Origin: Cladobotryum mycophilum | Lineage: Eukaryota > Ascomycota > Sordariomycetes > Hypocreales > Hypocreaceae | NCBI GenBank assembly: GCA_036429605.1 | Contig: CM071589.1 | Location: forward strand, 1,240,001-1,304,000 | Direction of reading: 5' to 3' | Length of the DNA stretch: 64,000 nt | Part shown: positions 34,735 to 46,561 of the stretch, in pieces | Numbering within the stretch: position 1 is the stretch's first letter | How the letters are laid out: every line of letters starts with the position of its first letter | Made by a program: the position numbers and the translations under genes | Notes under the pieces: model-generated | Database searches by the model: none | The model's input: only the letters and a program-made list of their open reading frames with translations | Told to the model about the DNA's origin: nothing

Positions 34735-35877
34735 TGAGGTGACGAAGGAGGAGGTACATACCAGAGGTAACTCCTGAGGGTTAAACTGTTCCCAAGGTTG
34801 TCTCTTCTCTCTCATTCTCTCACTCTCTCACTCTGTCCCCCCTCATCACAATCCGTCACAATCCTTTCACATCGCCTTCTCCGCGCGCTCTCCTTGATTC
34901 TTCGCAACATTCTCTTGTTGCGTCTCCCTTGCCTACCCAGCCCGGTTCAAACTCGACGCCCTCGCCCTCGCCCCGCCTCTTCCGTTTGCCGAGCTTCCAT
35001 CCCGAACCGGGCTCTTTTTATCCACTCCATTCCATTCATCATCCAGCGATTGCACGAAACCATCAATCAGTACAATAGATAGCGACCAGCAATCTTCTTG
35101 GGTCAGACGGATCGTCTACAAAAACACAAGCACAAGCTACTTACTACAAGTACCTCCTAGTCAGTGGTTTGTTTAGCTTACCCTTCTCCCGAAGCCAAAA
35201 GGCCTAGTCTTGCGTCACGCTGCGCCAGATACTGTTAGTCGTTGGACCACCAGCAAGAAAAAAATAAAAAAAGCAGCCCCCAAAAAAAGGGCCTAGGCCG
35301 TTTCGCGCCATTCCAAAGCACAAGCACCGAGCGGGTCCATTCGTGTCATCCGGGCACACAGGAGGAGCTGCAGCAGCCCCCCAGCAGGTACGACATACAA
35401 CCTACCTAAGCACCTCAGTTATCTTGCTTCGCCAATATTGGTCCCTCCCTCCCCCGTCGTTGTTGTTGTCGTCGTCGTCGCCTATTTCTTCCTCTTCCAA
35501 GGGCAACGGTTAACGAGTGCTTGATTAAACGACGAATGAGCAGCCCTTGAATCAATTTTTTTCTCTTTCGATTTGAAAGCCTCATCCACGATTTAAAGAG
35601 ACTCGTTGCCTGCTCTCGGCCAAAACCATATCATCTCCTCACTCGTTGTTTTCATTGTGTTGTTTTCGGGTGTTTTTTCTTCTTCTTTCCTTTCCTTCTT
35701 AAATCAGTTCCATCGCTTGTTGGCTATTTCATCATTGACCACTCTGCGCTTCCCTCTTGACTGAGACGTCTTTTCCCCCTTCATCGACTCCATCGCTCCC
35801 AATCGAGAATTCAAGATGGGTCTTACCGAAGCGGCTCAGCTGACCCCCCAACCAGCGAGCCTCGATTGCAAACCAAG

Positions 35878-36947
35878 ATGGCCGACGATCGCAGTCTCGG
35901 CGGCGACTCTACGCCTCGAGCCATTCAAGTCACCGCTCCCGAGTCTCTGGTCGACGATGGAAAGAAGGAGAGCAAGAGCAAAAAGCGAAGCATTTTTGGT
36001 TTCGGGAAGAAGAAGACGGAGACTTCGTCCAAGGCTGGTCCCGGCGCGGAGATCCCCTCTCTCTCCAAGGAATCGTCCAAGCTGTCATCGACAACCCGAT
36101 CAACAACGTCGCCAACCCGACTTAACCAGTATGACCACCCATTCATCATCCCCGCCTCTCCTACCCGCGGATTCACCACCTCCCCCGGGTTTCCTCGCCT
36201 GCTACGTCGCAAATCTTTGAGCGAGATGTCCAGGATAGCACCAGCATCGCGAGACCTACGTCATCAGCGATCCCGAACCACATTCAGACAGAAAACTATA
36301 TCCCTTCTGTTTTGGATGATGCGTCCGAGGCCATCACGAACCGCAAACTGGACCCTGATACGGTTGAAATTGTGACGCACACATCGCATCAGCCCGCATC
36401 GGTGACAGTTACCGGCGCTAGTGCTGTCAGCACACCATACGACCAGACAAGCAGTGAATGGGCCCAAGAGCTCGCCTCTTTCGCGGATAGAATAGGCCTG
36501 CCTGCCGATAGCGCTTCCAATTATGGTTCTCTCGACTCTGCTGATGTCCGCCGACTCTCATTCATCTCCTTTGCCGACGTCGTCCAGTCTGAGCATACAG
36601 GTCACCACCTTGCTTCCGTTGGATCTCGAGATAACCTGTACATTGCCGGTCTCACCTCTCTGTCTCCGTCTGCAATGAATAGATCTCCCTCACCCATCAG
36701 GTCGCCAGTGTCAAGCCAGGGACCTGGAACTAGCCCACCAACTAGCAATCCTGGTAGCATAAGGGGCATCGATTTGAGCCCACCTAGGAAGCCTTTGGGC
36801 AGTCCTACAGGTACTCACTACAACTTGTCGCCGACAGACCTGAACATTGAGACAATGGCTCAGGCATTGAGGCGAACGGGTAGCACAGACTTTAGCAAAT
36901 ACCGCAGTACTCCTCAGAGCCCCATTGATGGACCTGGATCTCGTTGA
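35878..36947 (+). CDS. Ser/Pro-rich conserved fungal protein, unknown function; apparent frameshift
   Basis: The ATG at 35878 (CCAAGATGG) starts MADDRSLGGDSTPRAIQ, followed by a basic KKESKSKKRSIFGFGKKK patch and a Ser/Thr/Pro-rich stretch. At a C5 run (36182-36186) the frame shifts: before it the frame reads SPTRGFTTSP, after it the sensible frame is RVSSPATSQIFERDVQDSTS and runs to TGA at 36945-36947. The second part contains RRLSFISFADVVQSEH, NRSPSPIRSPVSSQ, ELSPP-like proline motifs and IETMAQALRRTGS. One added base gives 356 residues. It looks like a disordered protein with many potential kinase sites; I recall similar fungal proteins of unknown role. An upstream ATG at 35816 is in another frame: it is either an overlapping uORF or, if the C6 run at 35844-35849 also lacks a base, a 21-residue N-terminal extension. 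Confidence 0.68.
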
Positions 36948-39900
36948 AGCTTTATAATAATCAATCACCAAAAAATCTGGAGGCGCAGGGCAATATGCCA
37001 CACATACAAAACGACACGCACTATTACTCTTCTTTAACCCCTACTTTTTACCTACCTACCTCCTCCAACCGAGGGATATTTTTTTCTATTATTCTGACAT
37101 GCGATAAGAACCGGGTCTTTAGGCTATCGGAGCGGGAGTTGAAAGAGTTTTTTTTTCTTAGGCGCTGGACAAGGCACAGCCATTTTCTTCTTTTCCTTTT
37201 TCCTTTGTGTGCTTTTTTTCTTCGGTGGTGGTTGTTTACATGGAAGGGAAGGGAAGGGAAGGAGGTCTGGATTGGTGAAACTTACTACTATTGGTGAGAG
37301 ATGCTACTTTTACGTTCGAGGTGACGGTGAACATATCTCTTTGATTAAGATGGGAAAAATGAAAAGAATGAGAAAAGGAAGAAAGAGAACGAGGGCATAC
37401 GAAGCAGATTGAAACGAAGCTGGTGGAAAAGAATGACGGATGTAGGCAGGGAGATGTGAGACGTGTAGCCGAATAGCTTGTATGTATGTCTTGGGATGAT
37501 GAATATACAACACGTCTGACTGTCCGACGTAAGGGAGACGAACCAAGAAACGAAATTGCGTATACGATAAACTTGCTCACGGGACCTTGCATGCCACTCT
37601 TTTTTATCTTGGGATTTGGAATCCTTTCTGCCAGGTACGGACTACCGTTGACAAAGATCAAAGCCGTGTCAAGTGCCGGTAAGGCTAAGGGGAGGGGAGG
37701 GGAGGAGAGGCTTGTCTGTTGTCTAAACCTGCGCGCACGACCCAAGGGATTCAGATCTTACCGAGTCGGAGATGCACATCGATTGCCTTTTGAGAAGTTG
37801 CATGTTCCACATGACTCGTTATTTGCTCGCGTAGCCTCTTTTCATCGTCATCATCAATCATCTCGTCTATACCTTGAATACCCCCCTGTTAAACAAGACA
37901 ACTCAAATTTTACGTTACATAGGTTAAAGGAAACAGGGCCAGGAACTGTGCCGAAGACGGCGCCGGCTGTCGCTAGGAAGGCAAAGAAAAAAGGGAAAGG
38001 GGTTTCAGATCTGCAAGAAAATGATTGTTGTGTACTGTACAAGGTAAGACTCGGTGTGTGGGTGAAATTGCCCTTGGTTTCCTTTTGATGTGAAGATGTG
38101 AAGATGTGCATGGAATGGGATGGGGTAGATGGGCAGAGGAGTGACGTATGAGAAAAGGTGAAGGGGAAGGGGGGGACAATATCGGCGTGGATATGAGCCC
38201 TTGATTCTGAATGGGCGAGGAAAAAGAAACCAAAAAAGGGCGAAAGGCGAAGGGCGAAGGGAGCAAAGGGAGGCCAAGAGGCATTATCCAGTTGCTTTTC
38301 TCGCTAGCTGAGACAGAAAGTTACGACATCTGTTGCAGCAAAGCTGTGTACAAACAGTGAGTGCGCGGACATGCCGAGTCAGTGTGTGTCATCTGAGAGT
38401 GTTTTTCGTTTGGCACTGAGACTTTTGAAAGGGGAAAGGATGTGGTTTTTGCTTGTTTGTCTCTGAATAGAGCAGAGCTGGGTCTTGGGTCTTGGGTCTT
38501 GGGTCTTGGGTCTGGGTTAGGGAGGGGAGGGGGTCATCGCCGATCAGAGAGATGAGATCTGAGAATGCGACATACATGGAACTCGCCACAGCAAGGTCCT
38601 GAACCAAATTACGTGCGGAATGAAGAGCCCTTATCAGACGGAAAAGAAAAGAAAAGAAAAAGGAACGAAGAAGAAAAAGGCAAGGCTCGTATTTGCTAGG
38701 CTGCTATGAAGGAACGCGATGTAAGTGGTCGATTTACGCAAGCGCAAGGTGAGGGCGCAGGCACAATCTCGTGATCCACCTACCGAACGATTCGTACCCC
38801 GTAAGGAAAGCCAAGGAAAAGCTAGGCAACCCCAGGTCCCCCAACGGTCCCCCAGCCCTATTCCGTGGAGGAGGGAGGGAAAGCATCATCTCCCTGTCAT
38901 CCCCGTAGGGTTGAGCCTTGCCAAGGAAACCCCTTGGCCGATGTAGCCCAATCTTGGCCAAACTTGATTGAACAAATTTTGACTACCCAACCCCAAGCGG
39001 TGGTTGACAGCTTTTTGAATTTAGTCCGGATTCAACACGGACAATGTTCGGTGATGCGCTTCACTTTGGAAGAAAAAAAAGAAAAAAGCTGGGCGCTGAA
39101 TGGAGGGACAAGTTGAAGCCTGCTTGCAGATAGCTCAGGTACTAGCCTGGTGCATGTCTTGCTGGAGAAATCATCAGTGGTTCAACGGCAATACTCTGGT
39201 GTGGGTGCTAAGAAGCAGTGTGGAACGCTTTGTCAATCAGAGAATGGGCCCATATCGCAAGGGGGAATGGGGGGGGTCCATCTAATTCCGTCGTCTTCCA
39301 ACGCAAGGGCTTTCTTAGTGTCACATGAACGTCACAGGGCCCGAGAAATGATGAGATTTTTCTTTCTCCCCTTCCGTGGTCAGTCAACGGCTTCCCGCGT
39401 CAAGAGAGCGAATACTACCAAAACGTTCCCAGCTGACAGGGTCGAGGAATCTGCCAGGGGATGAGAGGGGAGGTTTCCAGCTCCCAGGGACAGCCGTCAC
39501 AACCAAACTGTAAACGGTTACCGTGACCCTCTTGGGGGGACAACCTGGGACCTGATGAACCCCTTGCACGATTCTGCTGGTTGTTTTGTGGGGGTGGCTG
39601 CCCGGCAGGAACGGGCAAGGTCAGACTCTTTATTTCGCCTTTTTTCCCTGACGTGGTACAGACCCAGCGAAAACGACGACGTCGAAAGATCCCCGATCCT
39701 TGGGGACGACGCCCGCTGTGCTGGATCAATCGATGCAAAAGGGTACTCCGTAGCGTTGACTGCTAACCCCCAAGGAGATGACAGCATCTTGCTTGTACAT
39801 GCATGTAAGGTACATGGCGTACATGTCGTTAAAAAGAAGCAGCGGAGCATCAACAGGCATCTGTAATTGATCAGTCGTACGTGTATGCGTAGTATGTATC

Positions 39901-42721
39901 CATGTGTATGTATGAATGACACCAGCTCTGCCGATGGATCGTCGTGATGACACCAAAAAGAGCTCACCGGTCAGCCATCGTCTGAGACCAAGTTCGAGAA
40001 CAATTCTGGCTCACCGTATTTATCCCTTCAGCTGTGCGTGGTTATGTTGGCACATGATAGGCCCGCCGTCGCCGCCCTTGAAAACCGCCGCACCATGGTT
40101 GCATGCTTGCTTTTTTCTGCCTTGGGAAGAGAGCGGAGTAGTACGTAGGTAGTTTTGGTTCCTGGGACATAGCCAAGGGAGAGAGAGGGAGATGGTGTGC
40201 CATCGGTTCTGCCCGCTAGATGACGTTGTTGGCGGTCGCTGACGTCTAAGATGTTTGTTTCCATCAGGTCAAGGGCTTGCCCCTGTCTTTCAATTAGCTC
40301 CACTTGAAGCACCACGAACGGGCAAACTATCAAACTTTGTATCAATAAGCATCCCATAAGCCAATCTCTGCTAACGAAGCGAGGGAGAGAAGAGCGCGAG
40401 AGCGCGAGAGGAGGGGACCTGGACGAAATGCTGTTGGTGGTAGTTCGTGGTAAGTAGTAAGTAGTGTTAGCTGACATTGGGATGAACGTGGACCTTTTCT
40501 CCTCCTGGTGTGTGGAACAGGGAATGGAACCTACCAACCTGGGCTTGCAGCTCTTGTGCACTAGCCCTGCTGCTGCACGGGTCCTGACAGGGGAGAACCC
40601 ACAGCACGGTCATCCCACTAGCACCGAGTTGCCAACGCTCCAGAACTGATAGTGGCTGCTGGCCGTGATGATTTGTTACTTGTCGGTTGTTTTGGAGTGG
40701 TCCCTCAGACACTTGTTCTTGTAGTACCTACCTAGATGAAGCTCGGAGAACTGAACTTGAGAACGGACTGATGCGGGTGCGGTGCGGTTCGGTTCGTTAG
40801 GTATTGTTCGTTAGTAGGATTCAGGCGTATCTTCACTAACGACAGCGCTGGAAGAGAGAAACCTAGAAGCCTGCAACGTCCACTAAAAGAACAGCTGGAG
40901 GTACCTACTAATGGACCTACTAGGTAATCACGAACAGCTCTATCCAATGCCACTACCTGTACTCTAATGTTAGCCAGCGGCCTCAGGCTTTTTCTTTCTA
41001 CTCTTGTTTCTTACAAACCTTGGGAACCTTGGAAGGTGTGGTGGGAACCTGAAGAAGCTTTTGAGAGCTTCAGGCCAACTTTGAGAGGCACCCATCAACT
41101 GGTCCCCTCCCCCTCCCCTCTTGAATCCCACCGCCCTTACCTTTACTTCGATTCTCTCGCTTCTTTCATTCCTTGCTCCATATTGTGTGCTCTTCAATTG
41201 CCTCGTTCTCCTTTTTTTCAATCCCGACTAGACGCCGCCAATTGGCAAAAAGCCCACTCACTCGCTCACTGTGCGAGGAGACAACCAGGCAGACAGCCCT
41301 GACAACCTTGACAGCCCTCCACGTGGAGCAGCCAGAAGCAGGTCTCCCTTGAGCGCGCATTGGTTACTTGATTGGGGTGCGAGCAAGCGAAGAATTCGGT
41401 ACGTGTACGGTGACATTGAGTGAACACGGTGCGGATCTGCCCCCCATCACCAATCTCATCACTCCATCTCATCACATCACATCTCCCTCCCTCGCATCCC
41501 AATCTACTTGTATACAGAGTTACGCCAGCCATGGCTATACCGTACCCAAGAAGAAGAATATGAGCATAATGGAACGGATGTGACGGACGAGCCGGGACGA
41601 AGCGCACACCCATTTCGCCTCCCCCCGTCCGCTCTCCCTTCACAGCCAAGCCAACACAAAACCTGTATCTTGCCTACAAAATAGATCCGAGCTTTTGTGT
41701 CGTCCCATCCCGTACTTTGTCACCCTTTTTAGCGTCCAGGGTTGGGTCCCAGTTCTGATCGACACACAGATTTTCCCCGCCCAACGAGAGCCTGTGCCTG
41801 CTACTCAATCGCCACAAAAAAAATAAAAGAGACTATCCGCTGTGGATTTGCGAGGCAAGCAGCAGACGCAGGGCAAGTCAATGCTTGATGCGGTCGAGCC
41901 GCTAGCACAATTTGAAAGCCAATACCTTCCACAGTAGTCCCCGGTCTTGACGGGACTATTTTCTGGAGCCCTGCGTAAGAAAAAGAGAAATAATCCAAGC
42001 AACCAAGATAAAGACCGCACGCTACTAGGCTATTACTGTACCTACTTCTGCTCCTCCCTTGCTGGCCTTTTCCGTGTCTTGTGCATGTGCATCAAAGCGG
42101 ACTGGTTCGAGGGGAACATAATCCAGAACAGCAGCAGCACCAGCAGCACCGGCAGCACCAGCAGCACGATATATCACCACACACACTCCCACACACACGC
42201 ACACTCTCACACAATACCTTCTCTTTCGCTCCCTCTCTCTCTCTCTCTCTCTCTCTCACCCACCCACTCACCCACCCACACAAACGATCCCGACTTCCAA
42301 TCCGGCGTTAATCACTCGCCCTCGCCCTCGCCCTGGCCGAAAAAAAAAACAAAAAGTCCTTGCCGCTCCACAGTGAACATAACGATACCCTTGCTCAGCC
42401 AACCCAACCCCATCCCACCTCCACCCATAACCCTGCTCTCTGCCCCCGTCGACATCCTGGCTCGCAAAGTACAGGTAGCCCGGCGCTGCGAACAGTCGAG
42501 AACCCCGCTACAAGCACGGTGCTGTGCAGTGCAGCAGCAAAAAGAACGAGATTGAATACTATACTTTGGCAAATGACATCGATATCTAGGCGACCGCTGC
42601 AGCGAATTCGTCGTTTAACAAGTGCCGAATATTTCTAGACGGGGAACCCCGAGGTTGTGCAACCCCAACCCGGCGGCGACATTGGGACCAGGGAGCCTTT
42701 CAATGTGGTACAGAAGAGTGG
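36948..42721. other. 5.8 kb non-coding region upstream of the RasGAP gene
   Basis: No convincing gene lies here. A 200-codon frame at 37486-38088 and a 177-codon minus frame at 40028-40561 lack any recognisable motif. The region has a GGGAA repeat near 37240-37262, a (GGGTCTT)n tract near 38480, a long CT/CA-rich leader at 41,600-42,350 with (AGC/CAGCAC)n and (CT)n tracts, and many short upstream ATGs. It probably contains the promoter and a long 5' UTR of the RasGAP gene. Confidence 0.45.
38480..38522. repeat. (GGGTCTT)n short tandem repeat ending in GGGTTAGGG
   Basis: Four units of GGGTCTT run from about 38480, followed by GGGTCTGGGTTAGGG. The last part contains one fungal telomere-type hexamer (TTAGGG). 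It is far too short to be a telomere. Confidence 0.75.
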
Positions 42722-45700
42722 ATGCGGTCGAACAATGGCATGAGCATGTCACCGCCAGTCATGGATGGACATGCAACCCGCCTGCAGGAGGGCGGTAGCG
42801 GTAGCGACAGCGAGGACTGGGCCCTGCTGCAGCAACGGCAACAGCAGCAGGCCCAGGACCAGAGCCTAATACAAAGCCGATACCAAACCCAGATGCAGAA
42901 GCAGAACCAAAACCATATTCAAAACCATGGCTCAACCCCTCTCGATCTCAATCTCAATCGAGACACCATGGAGCGCCCCAGCGCCACGAACCTGAGGTCG
43001 GCATTCAGAGTCAATGCTAACCCAGGCAGTATTGGCCGCGCCGTCACACCAGACCTTCTCGAAGGTCGAGGCGCTCCCACAAGCGCTGCAATGCTCGATG
43101 CCAACATGGCCCACGTGTCCCGCGGATTTAACCCTCAACAGGGTTCCCCGAGGTCGGTACCCGTCGCCATCACGAGAAGACAAGGCATTGTTTTTAACGA
43201 CGCCGTTAGTGGCGACCAACCCTCCGAGACCAGCGAGCCTCTCCAAACACAGCCTCCGCCGCGACATGCGACTCCTACGCCCATACGACCTAGAACTCGA
43301 ACATTGGACGCCACCATGCTGGGCCAAAGAGGTCCAGCGTCGGGAAATGAGATTCGACACCGAGTCGGCAGCGTCAGCTCATCTGGATCGCAGCCCATGC
43401 CCGTCGATGACCAGCGCGCCGCCCCAGTCCCCGGATCCGAAGCAGTGAGCTATTCGTCGATATCGTCCGTAAGAATGCCCGACGTGTCTACCCCGTCTTC
43501 CAGCAAAGACAAGAAGTCCGCGAAAAATCGACACGCCTTGAAGAGGCAGCCATCTCGTCCTCCAGCCATTTCTCCGTCTCCGTACCCTTCCATCGATTCT
43601 CTTCCATACCCCATGCCCACAGAAGACACAAGCCGCTTAATATCTCTGATGAAGACTCTTGGAGGCCGAATGCGAGGGGAACTTGAATACCAGGGCGAAT
43701 ATGAGGGGCCGTGGCATACTGGAATGGCGTATATCGACGAAGACAAATGTGCCCTCATGTTTGATACAGGTCCAACGGGTCCGTTCCATATCCCATTGGT
43801 GTCCGACCTACGTGGATGCAAGGTCCATTTAATGGGCTATCCTAATGCCGAAAAGGAATGCATAGAGATTGTGCCCCCGCAGGCAGGATTGGAAGTCTTG
43901 CTTTGCCCCCTCATTTCGGAAGAGCTGGAGCTATGGCTTGCCGCACTTCTGTGCTGGCAGCAGCTCCCGCCCGTCGGTGTCAAGTCACCTAGCGGGAAGC
44001 CATCTAGCCCTGGGGCGGTTGCGGTTCGACCAGAACCGAAGCGACAAGGAAATTCCAGCGAAGAAATGAAACCATCAAACGTCATCAAGATTGGATCCTT
44101 CATGTTGTGGGACAAGGGCCCGGCGGCGTCTGCTCGTGCTGTCATCCATCGGTCGTCAACGAGAGATCTACAAAACCCGTCCATGTCTTGGAGAAGGGTT
44201 TCCTTTGCTCTGCAAGATAACGGCGAGTTTAGGCTCTTGGTGGAGAATTCCAAATCCGTGCTCTCCGTCATTGAACTTCCAAATTTATCCCGGTGTGCGA
44301 TTCAGGCCCTTGACCGGACAGTACTTGACGAGGAGTACTGCATAGCTATTTTCCCCATCTACGCCACAACTGCTACCCACCTGTCCATCTTCCGCCCTGT
44401 CTACTTGGCTCTCGAGAGCCGCACCGACTTCGAGGTTTGGTTTGTATTGCTCCGAACCTTTGCTGTACCAGACCTCTACCAACTTGACGATCCGCTCAAG
44501 GATGAGGTTCTCGACGTGTCTGACATGGACAAGGAAACTGTCGGCGAATTCTTTCGCATGGAAAAGATTATTCGAGTCAGAGTGACAGAAGCGAAGATAA
44601 AGACGAAACCAGCTGGCTTGGAATCGCTGTTCCTTGAGAGAAACGAAAAGATGGATCGCAAGATGGAGCACGATCCACTCGTCGGGAACTACTTGGCAGA
44701 GGTCATATTGGATGGCGAAGTTAGAGCCAGAACGATGACTAAGATGGACACGAATAACCCTTATTGGAGAGTAGATTGCGAGTTCAACGATCTCCCGCCA
44801 ACGGTACAAGAGCTGTCGGTCGTCTTAAAACGTGTGGAAATCATCCCAGACGTGCATTCCAAACTAGGGTTGCCGCAAGAGATAGTGTGTGGTACGGTGA
44901 TCGTCACGCTGAACCAGTTGGAACGAGGACAGGCCCACGAAGACTGGCAACCTATTTTAGACGAGAGGCAACAGGTCATAGGGTCAATGCTGCTCAGGAT
45001 TTGCCACGAAGAGCATGTCGCGCTGTTGTCAAAGGAATACGAGCCACTATCCGAGATCCTTCAACGTATGCCCGCAAGTCTGACAACTCAAATCACTGCC
45101 GCGCTATCGGGCCAGTTGCGTCCCCTATCTGAAATATTTCTGAACATTTTCCAATGCTCAGGGACAGCTAGTGAATGGTTGATGGCGCTGGTAGAGGACG
45201 AGATTGATGGTATAGGCAGCCAGACGTCGATGAAGAAGTATCGCTTTAGCAACCGGCTCAAATCGAATGAATCGGTCGACTCACCAACGGAGCGAGAACT
45301 GATGGTGCGCGATATAAGCAAGTCTCTCGCCGGAGAAGCCAACCTGCTTTTCCGAGGCAACACACTGTTGACACAGTCGCTTGAGTTCCACATGCGCCGC
45401 CTGGGCAAGGAATACTTGGAGGAAGTGTTGCGTGACAAGATTACCGAAATCAACGAGCTTAACCCGGACTGTGAGGTGGATCGAACCAAGCTGCAACACG
45501 GGGGCGCAGACTTGGATCACCACTGGAACCGACTCATACATCTGACAACCGAGATTTGGGAATGCATTGTTGACTCGGCAGAACGGATACCCACCGAGCT
45601 GAGACATATTCTCAAGTATATCCGGGCAGTAGCAGAAGACCGATACGGCGACTTTCTACGTACTGCCAACTATACTTCCGTGTCCGGCTTTCTCTTCCTT

Positions 45701-46561
45701 CGCTTCATCTGCCCTGCCATCCTGTCGCCCAAACTGTTTGGCCTGCTTCGAGATCACCCCAAGCAGAAGGCGCAGCGTACACTAACACTCATAGCCAAGG
45801 CGTTGCAAAAGCTATCCAATGTGTCTACGTTTGGGAAGAGAGAGGAATATATGGAGCCAATGAATCGTTTCCTAACCGCACAGCGCACAGTCTTCAAAAA
45901 TTTTATCGATAAAGTTTGCGGGATCCCTGCAAATCAAGGCTACAAAACGCTCCCACCAAGCTACAGCACTCCGGTTATGATATTAAATAGACTGGGGCCT
46001 ACGGCGCGGGAAGGATTTCCTAGCTTGCCCTATTTGATCGACCACGCAGGGAGCTTCTCTGGGTTGGTCAAGTTATGGGTAGATAATCATCCTTTGGATG
46101 GAAAGCGGGTGCAAGCAGAACCAGACTTGGTGGAATTTAATGATCTGTGTTTTGATCTACAAAAACGAGCCGACGCCTGCCTAGCAAAATTCGTGGAGGC
46201 TCGGAGCAAAGAAGCATCCAATAAATCTACCGATCAGCTAGCCGAAGCCACTGAACATGTCAGTCTCACGGGGGCGCCGAGTTCTCCTTTCAGCAACGGT
46301 GCCTCACCAAGAGCCAAAGACCGTGAGCTGGCCCCGGGGAGCTCTGGGAGCGAGTGCACCGAAGATTTGATCAAAGCAGGCAAAGACTCGCGGCGAGGCA
46401 GAGATGGTTCTGATGGAAGAAAAGGCAGCGGCGTACGACATATAAGCGGCACAAGCAGCGGCACCTTCAAAACTAAAAACGGCAGGATGGGCAGAACAAT
46501 CCTGAATGGCATTATGAGAATAGGCGGTGGAAGAGCCGAGAGCCCTGATTCAAAGACGTAA
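42722..46561 (+). CDS. Ras GTPase-activating protein with PH and C2 domains (Bud2-like)
   Basis: A single uninterrupted exon codes 1,279 residues. The first 290 or so are Gln/Ser/Pro-rich and disordered. Two PH-like modules follow, at about 295-415 (GELEYQGEYEGPWHTGMAYIDE..CPLISEELELWLAALLCW) and 440-600 (SFMLWDKG..WRRVSFAL..FEVWFVLLRTF). A C2 domain lies at about 615-765 and the RasGAP domain at about 790-1100. The arginine finger is visible in LLFRGNTLL (Arg878), and the family signature FLFLRFICPAILSP has its Arg at 994. This PH-C2-RasGAP order resembles fungal Bud2/Cla2-type GAPs, which switch off a Rap/Ras GTPase in polarity control; assignment to Bud2 rather than another RasGAP is inference. 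The Ser/Gly/Lys-rich tail (DSRRGRDGSDGRKGSG) ends in an Arg/Gly stretch. The start may instead be the nearby MSMSPPV Met. Confidence 0.9.
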   Translation: MRSNNGMSMSPPVMDGHATRLQEGGSGSDSEDWALLQQRQQQQAQDQSLIQSRYQTQMQKQNQNHIQNHGSTPLDLNLNRDTMERPSATNLRSAFRVNANPGSIGRAVTPDLLEGRGAPTSAAMLDANMAHVSRGFNPQQGSPRSVPVAITRRQGIVFNDAVSGDQPSETSEPLQTQPPPRHATPTPIRPRTRTLDATMLGQRGPASGNEIRHRVGSVSSSGSQPMPVDDQRAAPVPGSEAVSYSSISSVRMPDVSTPSSSKDKKSAKNRHALKRQPSRPPAISPSPYPSIDSLPYPMPTEDTSRLISLMKTLGGRMRGELEYQGEYEGPWHTGMAYIDEDKCALMFDTGPTGPFHIPLVSDLRGCKVHLMGYPNAEKECIEIVPPQAGLEVLLCPLISEELELWLAALLCWQQLPPVGVKSPSGKPSSPGAVAVRPEPKRQGNSSEEMKPSNVIKIGSFMLWDKGPAASARAVIHRSSTRDLQNPSMSWRRVSFALQDNGEFRLLVENSKSVLSVIELPNLSRCAIQALDRTVLDEEYCIAIFPIYATTATHLSIFRPVYLALESRTDFEVWFVLLRTFAVPDLYQLDDPLKDEVLDVSDMDKETVGEFFRMEKIIRVRVTEAKIKTKPAGLESLFLERNEKMDRKMEHDPLVGNYLAEVILDGEVRARTMTKMDTNNPYWRVDCEFNDLPPTVQELSVVLKRVEIIPDVHSKLGLPQEIVCGTVIVTLNQLERGQAHEDWQPILDERQQVIGSMLLRICHEEHVALLSKEYEPLSEILQRMPASLTTQITAALSGQLRPLSEIFLNIFQCSGTASEWLMALVEDEIDGIGSQTSMKKYRFSNRLKSNESVDSPTERELMVRDISKSLAGEANLLFRGNTLLTQSLEFHMRRLGKEYLEEVLRDKITEINELNPDCEVDRTKLQHGGADLDHHWNRLIHLTTEIWECIVDSAERIPTELRHILKYIRAVAEDRYGDFLRTANYTSVSGFLFLRFICPAILSPKLFGLLRDHPKQKAQRTLTLIAKALQKLSNVSTFGKREEYMEPMNRFLTAQRTVFKNFIDKVCGIPANQGYKTLPPSYSTPVMILNRLGPTAREGFPSLPYLIDHAGSFSGLVKLWVDNHPLDGKRVQAEPDLVEFNDLCFDLQKRADACLAKFVEARSKEASNKSTDQLAEATEHVSLTGAPSSPFSNGASPRAKDRELAPGSSGSECTEDLIKAGKDSRRGRDGSDGRKGSGVRHISGTSSGTFKTKNGRMGRTILNGIMRIGGGRAESPDSKT

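Larger units (their letters stand above)
32787..35877. other. 3.1 kb non-coding region with microsatellites
   Basis: This is the upstream region of the mL58 gene (-) and the long leader of the gene at 35878 (+). A (GGT)n stretch near 32815-32842 is followed by low-complexity sequence, including the two tracts listed separately. The last kilobase is CT-rich, as fungal 5' leaders are. An ATG at 35816 opens a frame that overlaps the next gene (see that entry). No separate gene is supported. Confidence 0.45.

Noticed and set aside
36057..36122. Third-frame peptide SLQGIVQAVIDNPINNVANPT in the Ser/Pro-rich gene
   Set aside because: Looks protein-like but would need two extra frame changes, while the frame used continues smoothly into NQYDHPFIIPASP.
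37486..38088. 200-codon plus-strand frame after the Ser/Pro-rich gene
   Set aside because: No recognisable motif, mixed composition, and several G-rich repeats; more likely a chance frame in a 3' flank.
40028..40561. 177-codon minus-strand frame
   Set aside because: No motif and biased Ser/Thr/Arg composition; it lies in the RasGAP upstream region.
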